This document shows, in pieces, positions 1-12,397 of a stretch of DNA of 64,000 bases. The DNA is from Ganoderma boninense (Eukaryota > Basidiomycota > Agaricomycetes > Polyporales > Polyporaceae). The notes beneath the pieces were generated by a model. It worked only from the letters and a program-made list of their open reading frames with translations, did not search any database and had not been told where the DNA came from. The stretch covers positions 496,001 through 560,000 of the forward strand of contig CM035312.1 of the NCBI GenBank assembly GCA_002900995.3, given 5' to 3'. Each line of letters opens with the position of its first letter. Position 1 is the stretch's first letter. A program made the translations under genes and the position numbers.

Positions 1-1116
1 GCCTCCTCTTCCTCAAATAAATCGAAGGCCGGCGCAATAGCAGGTGGTGTCATTGCCGGCATCGCTGTTTTGCTCGCCGTGGGCGCGGCGTACGTTTATT
101 TCGGGTTGTGCCAACGCCGAAGGCCCCGCCCTCGCCGTCCTGGCCACGGTCACGGCGCGATGGAGGGATCAGCTTCGCTCGGACAATGGGGCGGTCTTTC
201 GTCGCGAGACTCTTGCATGGACGTCATGGGAGCCAGCGTTGTCGGCAGCAAGGGTGCTTCGCCGAACAGGGTTAGGCATGGAATATCCGAAACGTCCGCC
301 GCCACTATCCCCTCGCTATCAAGCACCGCCCACGGCCACCATTCCTCCCTCACGACCCTCGCCGCAACCGAGGAAGAGAAGGCCATCCCGTACGGGAAGG
401 GCTACGAGTACATCGAGTCCGTGCCCCCTCTTGGACCCAAGGCGAACCGCCGACGCTCGTCCGCGTCCGCGTCTGGACTCGGTCAACTGACCCCCATCGA
501 GTCCATCCCGGAGCCACCACCATCCGCGGGCACCCAAGGCCGGCTGCGCTCCAAGTCCGCAAGCCAGTCCCACCGCGCGCTCGCGCTCGCCAAGCTCGAC
601 GGCGGCGACCGCCCGTACCCCCCTAGCCACCGCCCGCGGCGCTCCATCGACGCCTCCCCCATGACGATGCCGGTTGGCTCCCCCTACGACATGGGTTTCG
701 TACCCCCGCCCGCGAACCGCGCGTCCTCGGGCGGGCGCCGTGCGACACGCAAGCCGGTGCCCGCGCTCGACTCCGGGGACCTGCCGGTGTCCGTGTCGCC
801 GTCGCCGTCGTCCTCGCCGACGTCGACGAGCCCGCTGTCGCGCGGGCAGAGCCTCGCGAGCACCGTCACGATGGTGAGCACGCTGCAGCCGCACCCGCAG
901 CCACCCGCGTCGCGCTCCCGGGATAGCCCGAGCCCGAGCCCGAGCCCGGCGCAGAGGCTGCGCCCCCCTTCGCAGGCGGCGCCGACGCGCTCGCGCTCGC
1001 GCGAGGACCTCGAGGCGGCGGGCGTGGAGCTGCCGACGCTCGACCATAAGAGCAGCTTCGGGGACAGGCCGGTGCACTACCTCATCCCGGACTTGCCGCC
1101 GCCGCAGCGCCAGTAG
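1..1116 (+). CDS. Single-pass membrane protein with Ser/Pro-rich tail (5' truncated)
   Basis: The reading frame is open from the first base, so the gene begins left of the window; 371 residues are visible. A Ser-rich stretch (SSSSNKSK) leads into one hydrophobic helix at about residues 10-35 (AIAGGVIAGIAVLLAVG), then a basic stop-transfer (CQRRRPRPRR). The remaining roughly 330 residues are a Ser/Pro/Arg-rich tail with low-complexity SPSP and PSPS runs and no recognisable domain. This layout (Ser-rich outer part, one helix, long disordered cytosolic tail) is common among fungal Mid2/WSC-like or other type I cell-surface proteins, but the diagnostic N-terminal domain is outside the window. The stop TAG is at 1114-1116. 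Function is not assignable. Confidence 0.8.
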   Translation, partial: ASSSSNKSKAGAIAGGVIAGIAVLLAVGAAYVYFGLCQRRRPRPRRPGHGHGAMEGSASLGQWGGLSSRDSCMDVMGASVVGSKGASPNRVRHGISETSAATIPSLSSTAHGHHSSLTTLAATEEEKAIPYGKGYEYIESVPPLGPKANRRRSSASASGLGQLTPIESIPEPPPSAGTQGRLRSKSASQSHRALALAKLDGGDRPYPPSHRPRRSIDASPMTMPVGSPYDMGFVPPPANRASSGGRRATRKPVPALDSGDLPVSVSPSPSSSPTSTSPLSRGQSLASTVTMVSTLQPHPQPPASRSRDSPSPSPSPAQRLRPPSQAAPTRSRSREDLEAAGVELPTLDHKSSFGDRPVHYLIPDLPPPQRQ

Positions 1117-3200
1117 GCTTGGGCATGCGGCGTGGAAAATGTACGAGTACGGGTGTGGGTACGGCGTACATTATGTGATAAGTATTGGTGAGTGGGCGGT
1201 GTTGGGTTATTTATTACGAGGGGGTGCGTGGGGCTGATAGCGGTGGTTGTGGTTATGCTGCTAGCTTGTACGTGTATGACGTCGTCGCGGTCGTCGTTGC
1301 GGTGTTCGTTCGTTTTGTCGCTCGCTATGTCGCTGTTATCGTTCGAGGACGGGGGTTGCTGTTGTTGGTGTTGTTGTTGGCGACGGGTATTGCTGGCTGG
1401 TTGTTGATTGTTGGTCGAGAGCAGGTCCGTTTGTTAGATCCCTGCCGCACTGTGTTCCTTTCCCCCACTTCCATCCTCCCATCCATCCTTCCCACAAAAC
1501 TTTTTCCTCCTCTCTCCCATATGCCGCACTTTCTACCGTTTGTATTACTGGATGGAACCTTGACGTTTGCCGACGGTTTTGCCATTGCCACTGACTTATC
1601 ATGATATCTTACGGACCTTCATACATTCGATGACATCCCTCATCCGCTCCCACCCCCACGTACTACTCAGACTTGAAAGTTATCTTCGCGGCTCGCGCTT
1701 CTGCTGAGCCAGGCTGCGCCCGTGTAAGTAGCCTGGCCGTGCTAGCACAACTCCATGTTGGATCCTTACTCCTTGGAAACGACCGGGTAGGCCTTGGCAT
1801 CAAGATTGAAGGCCAGGACTCAGGAGACGATGGCTTTGAGTTGAGGTAGAAGTCATACAACTAGTCAGATGGAGTGAGTGTGACTCGTCTGAGAAACCGA
1901 AACCGAGACCATTGGTCGAGATGAGAGTCGGATACAGCATCATCTTGAGGAGGACTGTGGCGTGTTTGACGGACGTGATAACCAACTCGGCCACCTGGCA
2001 ACAAGGCGAGGACGATCTTTCCCACGCGCGATGAGACTGGCAAAAATGCCTCGTCGACTCTTACTGCGGATTCGTTCCTTGCTTGTCGCTGGCCTCCATC
2101 TCGTCCCTAGTCCCCCAGCCTCCATTCGAGCAACATCGGCCCGCTTTCTCCCCAAAGACACCTCAACGCAACCACGCAATCGGTCCTTGATCCAGGGCGC
2201 AGAAGGCCACTTATTCCTGCTCCATTTGTGCGGGATTTCTGCTAGCCATTTCCTCCGGTGGCAGCAACACAGAGTCTTTCCTCCACCGTTGGCAGCTCGA
2301 AATGACATGCACTCTACCTTATGAAGATAACCTAGTCTCATGACGTTCATCCTATGAGGCTTGTTAGGAGCAATACCGCCTGAGGTGAGCCCCCTCATTC
2401 TCGTCCTTGGCATACCAGCACATCGTCATTCACAACTGCCTGTTAGGACGGATGATTACATCTGTGCATCGACGGTGTCTTCACGATGTTCTTTCGTCTG
2501 AGTAATTTCTCTTGGCACATGGCTCTGGAAAGTCGCTCTCAGATCCATCTTCGCCACGGTGCGTGATACAATCGTCCGTCGTCAGGCTTTTGAAGCGTCT
2601 GACCCCAGTTACAGCTGGTAATGGGCTTTGTCATTTGCTCGACTACTTATCTGTTGGGGTTGAGATGATATCATCTCAAAATGTGAGTGCAATAGCGCGT
2701 ATATGCGATCAATGGCCCTAGGTATGAACTCCGTTATGTTTCGGCCTCTCAGAGCGTTATGGAAATTCATTCATTCATGTATGCGCGACATATTTCGGCT
2801 TCCGCCATAGTGATCAAGCCCTAGTCGTTTCAGCCCTTCCAACATGCCAAATTCCATCACTCACGAGGTGAGCACCATTACCAGATAGGATTTGTTGGAG
2901 GCTCGATCCTGATGTCTGCAAAGATTCCCGGCGACCAATATGTTCACAAATGTCTATAAGGACTTCGACCGACTCAGCGGCATCCTGGAGGCCATCCAGA
3001 CACATCGACATCACCGTGGTCCGCCGCCTAGCGGATGTACACTCAATTTAGGTGGATCTTTGCACTGTTGGCTCGGGCAAAGGGCCCACCATCGCGCCAG
3101 CGGTTGTCTAAGGTAACAGGAGAACCAAGCTGTCTACATTGACACCACGATCCGCAACGTCCGATTCTCTACTGCCCGCGTAATGCCCATTCCCCGGTGT
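1117..3200. other. Intergenic, no convincing gene; holds one diverged repeat copy
   Basis: No ORF here shows family resemblance or plausible splicing. About 2275-2560 holds a decayed sequence collinear with 7715-8000 on the other side of the siderophore transporter. Both copies carry the same short anchors at conserved spacing (GTTGGCAGCTC, GGTGAGCCCC, TCTCTTGGC). The rest looks unique and AT-richer than the genes. Confidence 0.6.
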
Positions 3201-5748
3201 TTACGCCTTGCTGTCTCCCTCCTTCTGCACACCTGACTCCTGGAAGGTAGGGAGCGCATCGGAACGCTCTCCCTTGAGGTCCATTGCATCGACTGCATTC
3301 TGGCTGTCGCCGAGGTACCAGTCCGGCATGCCGAACGCCAGGAGGAACGACACGGCGGAGACCACGGTTGCGGCAATGAGCATAAGCTTCATGACGTCCC
3401 CGTACGCTGTGGAGAGTATGAAGCCATCTATTAGCCAGAAGAAGACGAACAGGAGGAGGGGGTGATGTACCGGCAATGGCGCCCTCGCGCGTGGGGTCAC
3501 CGAAGGGGAAAGCCATGACGTCCGTGATGGAACCGAAGAGCGCGTCGCGCGTGGCCTGGTCGGTGCCCGGGAGGTGCTCCGCGAGCTTGACCGGCATCTC
3601 GCTCGTCCAGATCGCACCCGCTGCCGTGCACGTTACAGTCGTTAGCGTTGGCTAGCTCTCGGTGCACAGCACGACTCACCGACGGCGCTGCCAATGGCAC
3701 TTCCGATCTCGGACCAGACGAAGAGGATCGCGGTCGCGGTGGCCATGTCGACGTGGGGCACGGACGCCTGCGCGGCGACCGACGCGGCGACGACCGAGAA
3801 CCCGCCGCCCATGCCCTGGAGGATCTGCGTCCAGACGATCTCTGCGGCGGACCCGTTCGCGCCGCGCGAGTGGATCATCAGGCCGACGCCCCTATGAGCA
3901 TCACCCCAGTCAGTCAGCCGTGCGTGAATTGGCGGAGGAAAGCGGCGATGAGCACTCACAGGAGGCGGACGGCGAGCCCGGCGGCGAGGACCCACTTGGC
4001 GCGGTGGAGGAAGCGCATGCTGAGGCCCGCAATGATGCCGAAGACGACGAGCGCGACGGACTGCGCCTGGTTGAAGTAGGTGATGTTGACGAGCGACCAG
4101 TCCTTGGTGATGAGGATGAACGAGTACAGGTAGGTCGACGTCAGGGTGGCCGAGAAGAACTCGAAGAGGCTGATCCACGCGGCGAGGACCACGGTCCTGT
4201 TGGCGAGGAAGCGGCGCGGGATGGCGGGCCACTGCGCGAACAGGATCTCCCACGCGACGAACGCGGGCATCAGCACAACGCCGACGACGAGCATCGCGAT
4301 CATGGACGCTGGTTCGGGAGGACGGGTCAGCAGCGCGCACGTCGATGGGCGACTGAACAGGGGCATCGACGGCGACGACGACTCACCGTTATGCCATCCT
4401 CCGTGGGCGCGGGGTGCCAGGGTGAGCGGGAGCAGGATGAGCGCGATGCTCGTGCCGATCAGGAGCAGGCCGACGACGTCGAGCTGCTGGACGAACGTCC
4501 ACACGCGCCTTGGGAGGGCGACCGGCGCGCCCTGCGCCTCACTCGCACTGGCGGCGGGCACGGGGACGAGCCCGAGCCGCTTCGCCTTCTGCTCGGCCCA
4601 GAAGAGGGTGACGAGGAGGGGCGAGAGCGCGGCGGGGATGAGGATGGCGAACATGCCGTAGCCCCAGCGCCAGCCGGAGCGCTCGATGACCTGGGTCGCG
4701 ATGTTGCCGCCGACGAAGGCGTTGACGACGAAGGGGCCGGAGACGAGGCTCGAGACGAACCCGCGCCACTTGAGCGTGGTGATGTCGGCGACGATGATGG
4801 ACACCAGGAGCTGGAATCCGCTGTGCAAAGGCGGAAGCGCGTGAGTCAGTCGTGAGTGTGTGGAGGGAAGAAGAAGAGGAGAGGGAGGCTGAGGCTGGAG
4901 ACGTACGTGAAGCCGCTGGATGAGAAGGTTGGTCGTGGTCAGCTGCATGGTTTGATGTGGAATGGCTGAAGGAGCTCACACAGTGTAGAGAATCAGACCG
5001 ACAGCAAGGGCGCCGACGCTGTTGGCCGACGCAATGACGATGTACCCTGAAGGAAGACAGGTGAGCGTCCACATTCAAGTTGGCTGTATCTTATGGGCTT
5101 GGGGGCGCACTCACCGAGAACGTAGAAAATCACTGCAAGTTGTAAAGCTTTATCGTCAGCAAGCTCGCTCCCCGAGGTACACAAACGAAGCAAAGCTACA
5201 TACGGATGCCGAGGAACGACACTGCACGCGATGTGACATCAGCAACCTTCGCAATGACGGGCCCTATACAGGCAGCTGAGGAAATAGGAAGTCGCAAGTG
5301 TTGGTGAGTGCAGGAGTTGGCAGCAGAAAAATTTGAACGCTCACTGATGACGGACTCGGCGACCAGAATTGTGGACAGCAAGCTATGCTTGTCGAAAGCA
5401 GAGGTGGCAAACGCAAGATAGTTGCTCGTGGTAGTGCCATCCAGAGAGTACACGTACGACGCCAACGCGAGTCTACGATGGGGAGGCGGGAAGAAGGTAA
5501 GGCAAACGATTGAGTACAAGGCGACAGGGAAGACGAAGCACGGACCCGATGAAAAGCAACCATTTGGAGTAGCGACCATATACCTTCTCGGCCGCTTCGA
5601 CCGCCTTGACACCGAGGTGAGCATCCTGTTCAGCCTGGAGCTCCTTGACCGTCTGCTCGTCGAGCTTGGGATTCGCGTCTTCTGGAAGACTCGTGTGAAT
5701 GACGTCTGGCCCGAGGCCGGAGGCTTTCTCATTGATGTAGGAGGACAT
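3201..5748 (-). CDS. SIT1: Siderophore-iron transporter, MFS (SIT/MirB-like)
   Basis: Proton-coupled uptake of ferric siderophores at the plasma or vesicle membrane. Start ATG at 5748 gives MSSYINEKASGLGPDVIHTS, then an acidic cytosolic N-terminus and the family's first-helix region (VEAAEKVYGRYSKWLLFIG). Later exons give LASYVYSLDGTTTSNYLAFA, the PVIAKVADVTSR loop, VADITTLKWRGFVSSLVSGP, GWRWGYGMFAILIPAALSP and TLFWAEQKAKRLGLVP, all hallmarks of fungal SIT1/MirB/ARN proteins. The last exon ends in GDSKA with the stop at 3201. There are about ten short exons. It is divergent from the ferric reductase at 9064, so the pair is probably co-regulated by iron. The order of conserved motifs is complete and I see no lesion. 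Exact intron borders in the first third are approximate. Substrate siderophore is not predictable. Confidence 0.9.
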
Positions 5749-8700
5749 GGCTCTTTGAAGGTCGCAGAGACGAGGAATGGAGGATGGGGCGACGGTGGAC
5801 TCTTGAGAATGGACTACCTGCAAGTTGTTGTTACAGTAAGTAGTGATCCCACAATCGCTGGCGATTGAAGACACTCGCCGCAGTGGCATTGTAGGCGCTC
5901 GACTGTGTCCACTCCGACCGCCCGGTCCGTGGTGTGCCTGACTAGTAAGTGAAGTTCTTATTGCAACTCGAGGGTCCCTCTGGTACGGCCGAAGCTCAAC
6001 AACCTGTCCAGTGCCCGAGACCTACTGCCCGAGACCTACTTGACCTTACTACTGCATAGGACTTGCTACATGTCCTGCAAGACAGCACAGCGCGCAACTG
6101 TTATGGTAACAAGAAAGCACCTCCAGGTTTCTCTATGAATAAGCGCGACTGGGGCAGTAAAACATGCACAGTGATTCCGATTGGATCCGATGTCCCAAGC
6201 GATCAAATCGTCCTCACTGGAGTCACAGCCCGGTTGCCCCGCTCCCATCCCCATAGCTCGGCCGCGCAGCCGGCAGGCCCTTGCGATTGCACCGCAGGGC
6301 GAGAACTGGCCAGTGGCCAGCATACATACTGCTCTTCGTCAAAGCCACTATCGTTAGAGGAGGCGGCCGACGGCTTCTCCGCGCCAAGGGTGGCAAGCGT
6401 GTGATGCATTCCCCGCGTCGCTATCTCCCACGTGTTCCTCTGGCACGACGTCCAGAGAACCGAGACCGCGCCGTTAAAGCTTCGATGTCCGTGTCAGGGT
6501 TGGCGATGCTTCAAGTTTGCTGAACACTCGGAAGGAGACTTTAAACAGTTACGGCAGTTTGGGTACTCGTTTCTGTGCTCGGAGCCGGAGGAGCCTGAGC
6601 CTTGGAGAGATGATCACGGAGGCACTTAGTCTTGATCGATGTATAGAAGCATGCCTGTCCCCTCCGTGTGTCTGAAGGCAGCATCTTATATTCCATAAGA
6701 TCGAATGAGAACCTCTCTGGTGGCCACAATTGAGCCACAACGTTCAGAACAGCGCGGAACCTGTCTCGGTGGAACGAAACGGCCCTTGGGCTGTTGCTGC
6801 TGAGCGCTCATGGTTTGGCCAGGCTCACCGCGATGGCTTATCCAGGGCTTATCTGATGTGTCGACTGTCTCCGTTGTGTGCCGCATATGTAATCCGAGAG
6901 GGCGGAGGACAGAGTTTTCTTCGGAGACTGGGGTTCTGGGTGACATGCGGGGGGACTCAATGTGCCTCAAAAAGGAACATCAAGCCCGCATCGGAAGGGT
7001 GACGGAGAAAAATAATTACTCGGGACATACATTAACAAGTCCCTGTGTCGTCTAGAATCATTCGTGACGCCATTCACTCTAGGACGAGCTGTCCTACTGT
7101 ATTCACCGCAGTCTAAGGGCGAGCACAGGAGGTGGTTAGGAATTTCAACTTTGCCCCGACCGACATGCGGCACACTGACCTAAGCCTCGAGCTTGAGGGC
7201 ACAATCCAGGTTTTCGCCGAGGTAGATCTTGCGAACCTACTTATAAGACCGGAAAAAGACCCACGCGATGGGGAGGCGCATACGGCGGTGCTCATTGTCC
7301 AGAGAGAGAGAAAAAGGCTGACAAAACTGTCACAGCCAGGTTCGAACGACCGACCCGGTGCTCCTTGGAAGGTGCTGAAACCAACTGCGCTATGGGGCTT
7401 TGCTTCGGCTTCAGTAATTGATTTATATAATGGCTTGGCAAGCATGATGTCAGCAAAAATGCCTCAGGACTCCGAGCTGTCTCGGTAAAGTCTCAGGCCT
7501 CTGGCCCTCTTCCTTCCTGACCACTTGGTTCCCTCTGACCTCCACCCACGCCAATCCTCTGCATACGTTCCGCCTACCCTAATGTCCTTCTTCAGAATCG
7601 TTTGCTCTATCATTCGCTCGGCCTGATACTAAATGCTTCAACGCCTGCTTCCTCCTCCTGCCCTGCGGCATTTTTGCCTCCATGGCGAGTCCCCGTCTTC
7701 TCACTTCCTCGACGGGCAGCGTCAAGTTGGCAGCTCAAAATGTCGAGTTTGCTACCCGATGGGGAGGAGCTGCCCTCAGATGCTCTCACCCAATAAGACT
7801 CGTTGGCACGGCTATGTGTGACATTGGTGAGCCCCATGCTTCTCCCCCGCCTACAAGCAGTATCAATATTGACCACTGCCTAGGACTTGCGATTGTTTCT
7901 ATGCAAGGACAGCATCTTCTTAGATGCTATTCTCTTGCACGGTCTCTCTTGGCTCATGCTTCTGGAGATCTCCTTCCGTACGGGGCGCAACTTTCCTCCC
8001 TCTGGCTTTCTGAGCGCATCTGCTACCTGGACATTGCGACGAGGTTCATTCCTCATTCATCTCTGACACTGACATATTCATGCAAGAGCACATAGTGCAT
8101 CGTATGCTCTGTGGCCATCAGGACCAGTCTGCAGTGTAGAGGTACGCCTTCAGGTCAGTCTGGCGGTGTCGTTGGGAGTTGTCCCTGGGGTGTCCGGGGT
8201 AAGTGCCCTCATCTCACTCTATCCCCAGGTTGCGCAAGTATCGGATGGCCGCCTGGACACCCGACATGTTCCGGTACGCCACATTTTGCTGATGGAAAAA
8301 GGGTGCTGTCACCACCGCCCGAGCTACCCCGTAACGTAAGTCAGTGTATCCGTTCCGACTCTCCTTGCAGAGGCTGACACCCTGTGGAGGAACGCGGATT
8401 TCAACTCACTTGTACTCTAGTTGAAGTCAAATCCCTCACGGACTTGGGCCCTCGTTCCCTCTTAGCGGAGAATCGACTCTCTTTCAACCCACGGGGATGA
8501 GGGGGAGCCCACTGTAGCGGTTCTCGGTTCCTAGGCCTCCGTTGTTGCTGAAAACAAATTTCACGACCCTCTCGATCGTTCTTATTGCCTTAATGCAGCG
8601 TCACAGGGGCGAAGAGGGCTACTCAAATTGCCTGTATTTCCAATGTCTAATCTGGTCTGTGCGAAATCGTGCAGCGATTCGGACTAGCGCGGGAAGTGCG

Positions 8701-9063
8701 AACACTTTTGATATATCCTTTTCCTGCGTCCTCCGACATTACCACTCATCTGGCTGCACATGCGGCGCATCAGCAGATTTTCTGGAGCCTGGAGGGTCTT
8801 CCGGTCTTCCCCATGTGCGCTTTCGTCGCATCGTGACGACTTCCCGTAACGTGCGTGACGGTACAAAAACTGCACCTTGACGGCCGTGAAGCGACCGTTG
8901 AAGCTGTTGAAGCCTCGACATTCTCTATCCTATTCCCTCGCCCTCGATATCTCTTCTGCTCTCTGTTTTTCTCTGCGCGCAGACGGACATCATGCCTCTC
9001 GTGTGGCTCTCACATCCTGTGCTCTGGCACGGGCCAAGGGTTCCCTCGTGGAACTTCACAACG
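5749..9063. other. Intergenic spacer between divergent iron genes
   Basis: This 3.3-kb spacer holds the two divergent promoters, one GATA-type site (6849-6857) and a decayed repeat copy (about 7715-8000) related to 2275-2560. I found no supportable gene in it. A tRNA-like string near 7330-7400 does not fold properly. Confidence 0.6.
6849..6857 (-). promoter_or_regulatory. Candidate iron-responsive GATA-factor site
   Basis: The minus strand reads ATCAGATAA, an exact match to the ATCWGATAA consensus described for fungal iron-repressing GATA factors (SreA, Urbs1, Fep1 family). It is the only such match I saw in the spacer between the siderophore transporter and the ferric reductase, about 1.1 kb from the former start and 2.2 kb from the latter. 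The match is seen; its function is inferred. Confidence 0.4.
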
Positions 9064-11586
9064 ATGACTCCCGAACAAATTCGGTTGGTGCAGGCTCCTT
9101 GGCACAGCGTATGTGGATTTCGAACCGTCGCTTGACGTTGGGCGTTTTCTGACCCCTCGAAAAGTGGTACAGGGCTGACTGGGACTATGGGAGGACGCCT
9201 GTGTACTTCTTTTGCGCGGCGATCTTCGTCTTCGGCATCGTCAACCTCCTATTCCAACTGCGACAGCGCACGATGTGAGCCGTCTCTTCATCCTCATCAT
9301 TCCGAGAGCTGCCGGACTGACGCTCTCGAAGTGGTAACGCCGTTCGAAAGGTGCCGCTGTACAACAAGGTCGTCGCGGCTTCGAGGTCCATTGGTGCAAG
9401 GCAGTTCTACGTCTCGGCGGTCAACTACTATTCGCCGCCGTTGACCGCCATCGTGCTCGTCGCTGGCATGGTCGTGTTCTTCGCAGGTACGCACGCCGCA
9501 AATGCTCTTATCTCAAGCGAGTAGGACCTGACTCGAGAGACCAGCGTTGACGTTTGCTGCCCATCCGTACGTCTGGCCCAACCCGGCGATGGGATACAGC
9601 CCGCCGATCGCGACGCGATCGGGATGGATATCGATTGGGATCATGCCCTTCCTCTTGTACGTCTTTTAGTTTTACCCTCTCGTTGCTCCTGGTGAACGTT
9701 GTGTCGTACGATCTGCTGCAGCGTCCTCGGAACCAAGGTCAACCTCATCGGCATGGTCACCGGCGTGCCGCACGAGAAGCTGCAGGTGTACCATCGGTGG
9801 ACGGCGTGGATCATGTGTGCGTGTGCCGCTCTTGTCTGTCCCACTTCATAGACGTAGATGTTGGTGCTGACGAGATTGCGCCGCCACAGATATCACGTCT
9901 CTCATTCACACGTTCCCGTTCATCCTGAAGCCCATCCATGGCCACACCATGGTGCACAACTGGAACACGATGGGGTGGTACTGGACTGGAGTCGCTGCTT
10001 TGGTGCCGCAGGTAGGTGTATGCGGGGGCTGCCTTATTCAGTATTTTTTACTTATGGATACTCGCCAGACGTGGATGGTCTTCATGTCTTGGGGCCCGAT
10101 CAGGAATCGCTATTACGAGACGTTCAAGAAGTAAGTTCAGAATCATGTGAGATTATGAAGCACTACTCATTGCTATGGCCAGGTTACACTTCATGTAGGA
10201 GACATACCCTGTTTCTTTCTGCGCGTGTGGTCGAACCTGACTTTGCGAACAGCGCCAGCGGGATTTTCATCTCCGCTCTCTTCATCCACTGCAACTTCGA
10301 GCTTACGTCCTGGTACGTACCCCGCCATGCACCGTGACGATTATAAGTCGATCCTTACTGAACAGCGTTCTCCAGGGACTACTTCTGGGTGACCGCCGCC
10401 CTCTACGGCGCGTCATGGGTCGCGCGCACCGGCCGCACGTTCTACAACGGCCTCGGTTCCGTCGCGACCTTCGAGATGCTCCCGGAGAACATGGTCAAGA
10501 TCGTCATCCCGACCACAGTCGCCTGGAAGCCCGGACAACACTTCTTCATCCGCTTCCTCGGCCTCGGCATCCACGCGGCGTCGTCCCACCCGTTCACCGT
10601 CGCCAGTCTGCCCGACCTCGTCGGCGACTCCAAAGAGAAGAAGGCTGGGAAGGGCGGTGGCGGAGAGCGCGTGATGGAGGTGTATGCGCGCGTCCATGGC
10701 GGGATCACTGCCCGTCTCGCGGCGGTGGCGGAGAGCGGGGCGTTGAAGACTTCGCGTGTGCTCCTGGATGGACCGTATGGCGGGTTCGAGGGAAATCTGA
10801 AGGCGTATGACCGGGTACTCCTTCTTGGGGGCGGTTCGGGTGCGTTCTTTGGCATTTGGTAAAAATCGTGCGCGCTGACGGGGTCGCGACACTATAGGCA
10901 TCAGCTTCATCATCCCCCTTTTCCTCGACCTCGTCCGTTCATTCAACGCTGACGAAAGCAAATGCCGCAAGATCAGCTTCGTCTGGGCTGTCCGGACTAA
11001 CGGTACGTCGCTGGTCCGACTTGCCATCTGTCTCCCCACCCTGATCGTCGCCGTGTGCTGCGTAGGTGCGCTCTCCTGGTTCGACGAAGCCATCTCCAGC
11101 GCCGTCAAAGCTAGGCCGGAGCAGTTGTCCATCGACGTCTCGTACTACGTTACCAATGACTCCACGGCTGTGGTCGACGACGACGACGGCAGTGCGTCTG
11201 TCCATAGCGGCAAGAGTGGCAAGCTTGAGCATCCTGGATTAACCCGGAACTGCGGCCGCCCCAAGCTCCAAGCCATTGTGAAGGATTTTGTCACCGAGGA
11301 GGGCACCGTCGCTATCGCTAGTACGTTTCGACTATTCCTGTCTCGCCAACATCTCGTCTCGTTGTGTGCTGACGTCGTGATCGCCGGTACCGTACAGCCT
11401 GTGGCCCGGACTCGTTCAACCTCGACGTCGGGAACGCCGTTGCGGAGTGCGAGCTGGACATTTTGGGGGGAACGTCGGCGTGCTCTGAGATTTATCTCCA
11501 TCGCGAGACGTATAGGTGCGCGATCATATGCTTGCTCTTTGTTTCGCCTCTCGCAGTTACATACTGACCTCCGTTTTAGCTGGTAG
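9064..11586 (+). CDS. FRE: Ferric/cupric-chelate reductase, FRE type
   Basis: Plasma-membrane flavocytochrome that passes electrons from NADPH through FAD and two haems to extracellular Fe(III) or Cu(II). Exon 1 (9064-9108, MTPEQIRLVQAPWHS) joins at 9165 to WYRADWDYGRTPVYF, across a 56-nt intron. The ferric-reductase membrane domain keeps both haem-ligand His pairs: H-x13-H in HRWTAWIMYITSLIH and H-x14-H in HFMSASGIFISALFIH. The FAD-binding motif is HPFTVAS, the NADPH-binding glycine motif is GGGSGAS, and the C-terminal CGPDSFN is present. A low-complexity Asp/Ser insert (DDDDGSASVHSGKSGK) sits in the NADPH lobe. The final exon is two codons long: the last intron splits a Ser codon to give ETYSW and stop at 11584-11586. 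All key residues are present, so it should be active. It is divergent from the siderophore transporter. Confidence 0.93.
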
Positions 11587-12397
11587 TTCGTCGGCCTCTG
11601 CACCTTGAAATTCAGAGGAGGTCATCCCAGTTCTCGAGTGCGGTAGCTTATTCTTGCGTTCGGTAGCCGCTGGTAAGTAGAAATGTCAGTGTATGAACTT
11701 CTTAGCATAGTTTCGAACAAAAACGATGGTTCCTTTCGCCATGCCATCGTGTCTGCCCGTGCACACGCGTGTGTGCCATCGGCGTATCCGACTGGAGCCC
11801 CAGTGGATGCCTTTACACAGAGAGGAAACGTTGGTGACTCCATTCGAGATCAGGGCAAACTGTGCTCAGCAAGGCAAAAAAAAAAAGAATAACGACTCGT
11901 GGCGCAGGACTCCGAGGAGCTCCGAGGACAGAGGCACTTCGGCTTTTTCAGGTAATCGAGACGCCCATGGCCATCTCTTACATAATTGGGCTCACGTGTC
12001 CCTTGAGTCTCGACCACTCGGCCATGACGCTACAAACTGGCACCTCCATTCGCTGCCCTCACAGGCAGACCTCTTCTGACACTCTTTCACGCTATCATGC
12101 TCCTATTCATATCTGGACTCGAAATTCATTTGAGCACCGTAGCCTTGGTCATTGGAGGTCGAAAGGACTCGGACTCGGATCCGTTGAAGGCCTCTCGCGG
12201 ACAAGGAGCGACTAGCACACGCCCTCACCCTCAGGCTGTGAGTCAAGCATTCCGAAACAGCACAAGCCGGCATATCTGAATCATTCAATCCACAAACTCG
12301 AGTACATGACAAGCCTGTCGGCGAAGCCAGCAGCGCCATCTGACACTACCCCGTCCGATCGTACGCGTCGGGGAGGCAGTGCGCTTGTGCTGCGCGA
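11587..12397. other. Intergenic; left part of hydrophobin duplication block A
   Basis: No gene seen. From about 11951 the sequence is related to 23213 onward (for example AATCGAGACGC followed by related text), which extends the duplicated hydrophobin block on the 3' side of the gene. Confidence 0.5.

Noticed and set aside
1940..2413. Minus-strand ORF of 157 codons
   Set aside because: No homology pattern, biased composition (Arg/Trp/Ser), no splice partners, and it overlaps the decayed repeat copy.
3662..4855. Long plus-strand ORF of 397 codons
   Set aside because: It is the antisense of the siderophore transporter. High GC leaves the opposite strand open; the translation is low-complexity Arg/Glu/Asp.
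7325..7402. tRNA-like sequence on the minus strand (TAGCGCAGTTGG and GTTCGAAC strings)
   Set aside because: The D-arm and T-loop strings are present, but the acceptor and T stems do not pair and the anticodon arm is too short. It may be a dead tRNA, but I cannot support a gene; tRNAscan-SE would decide.
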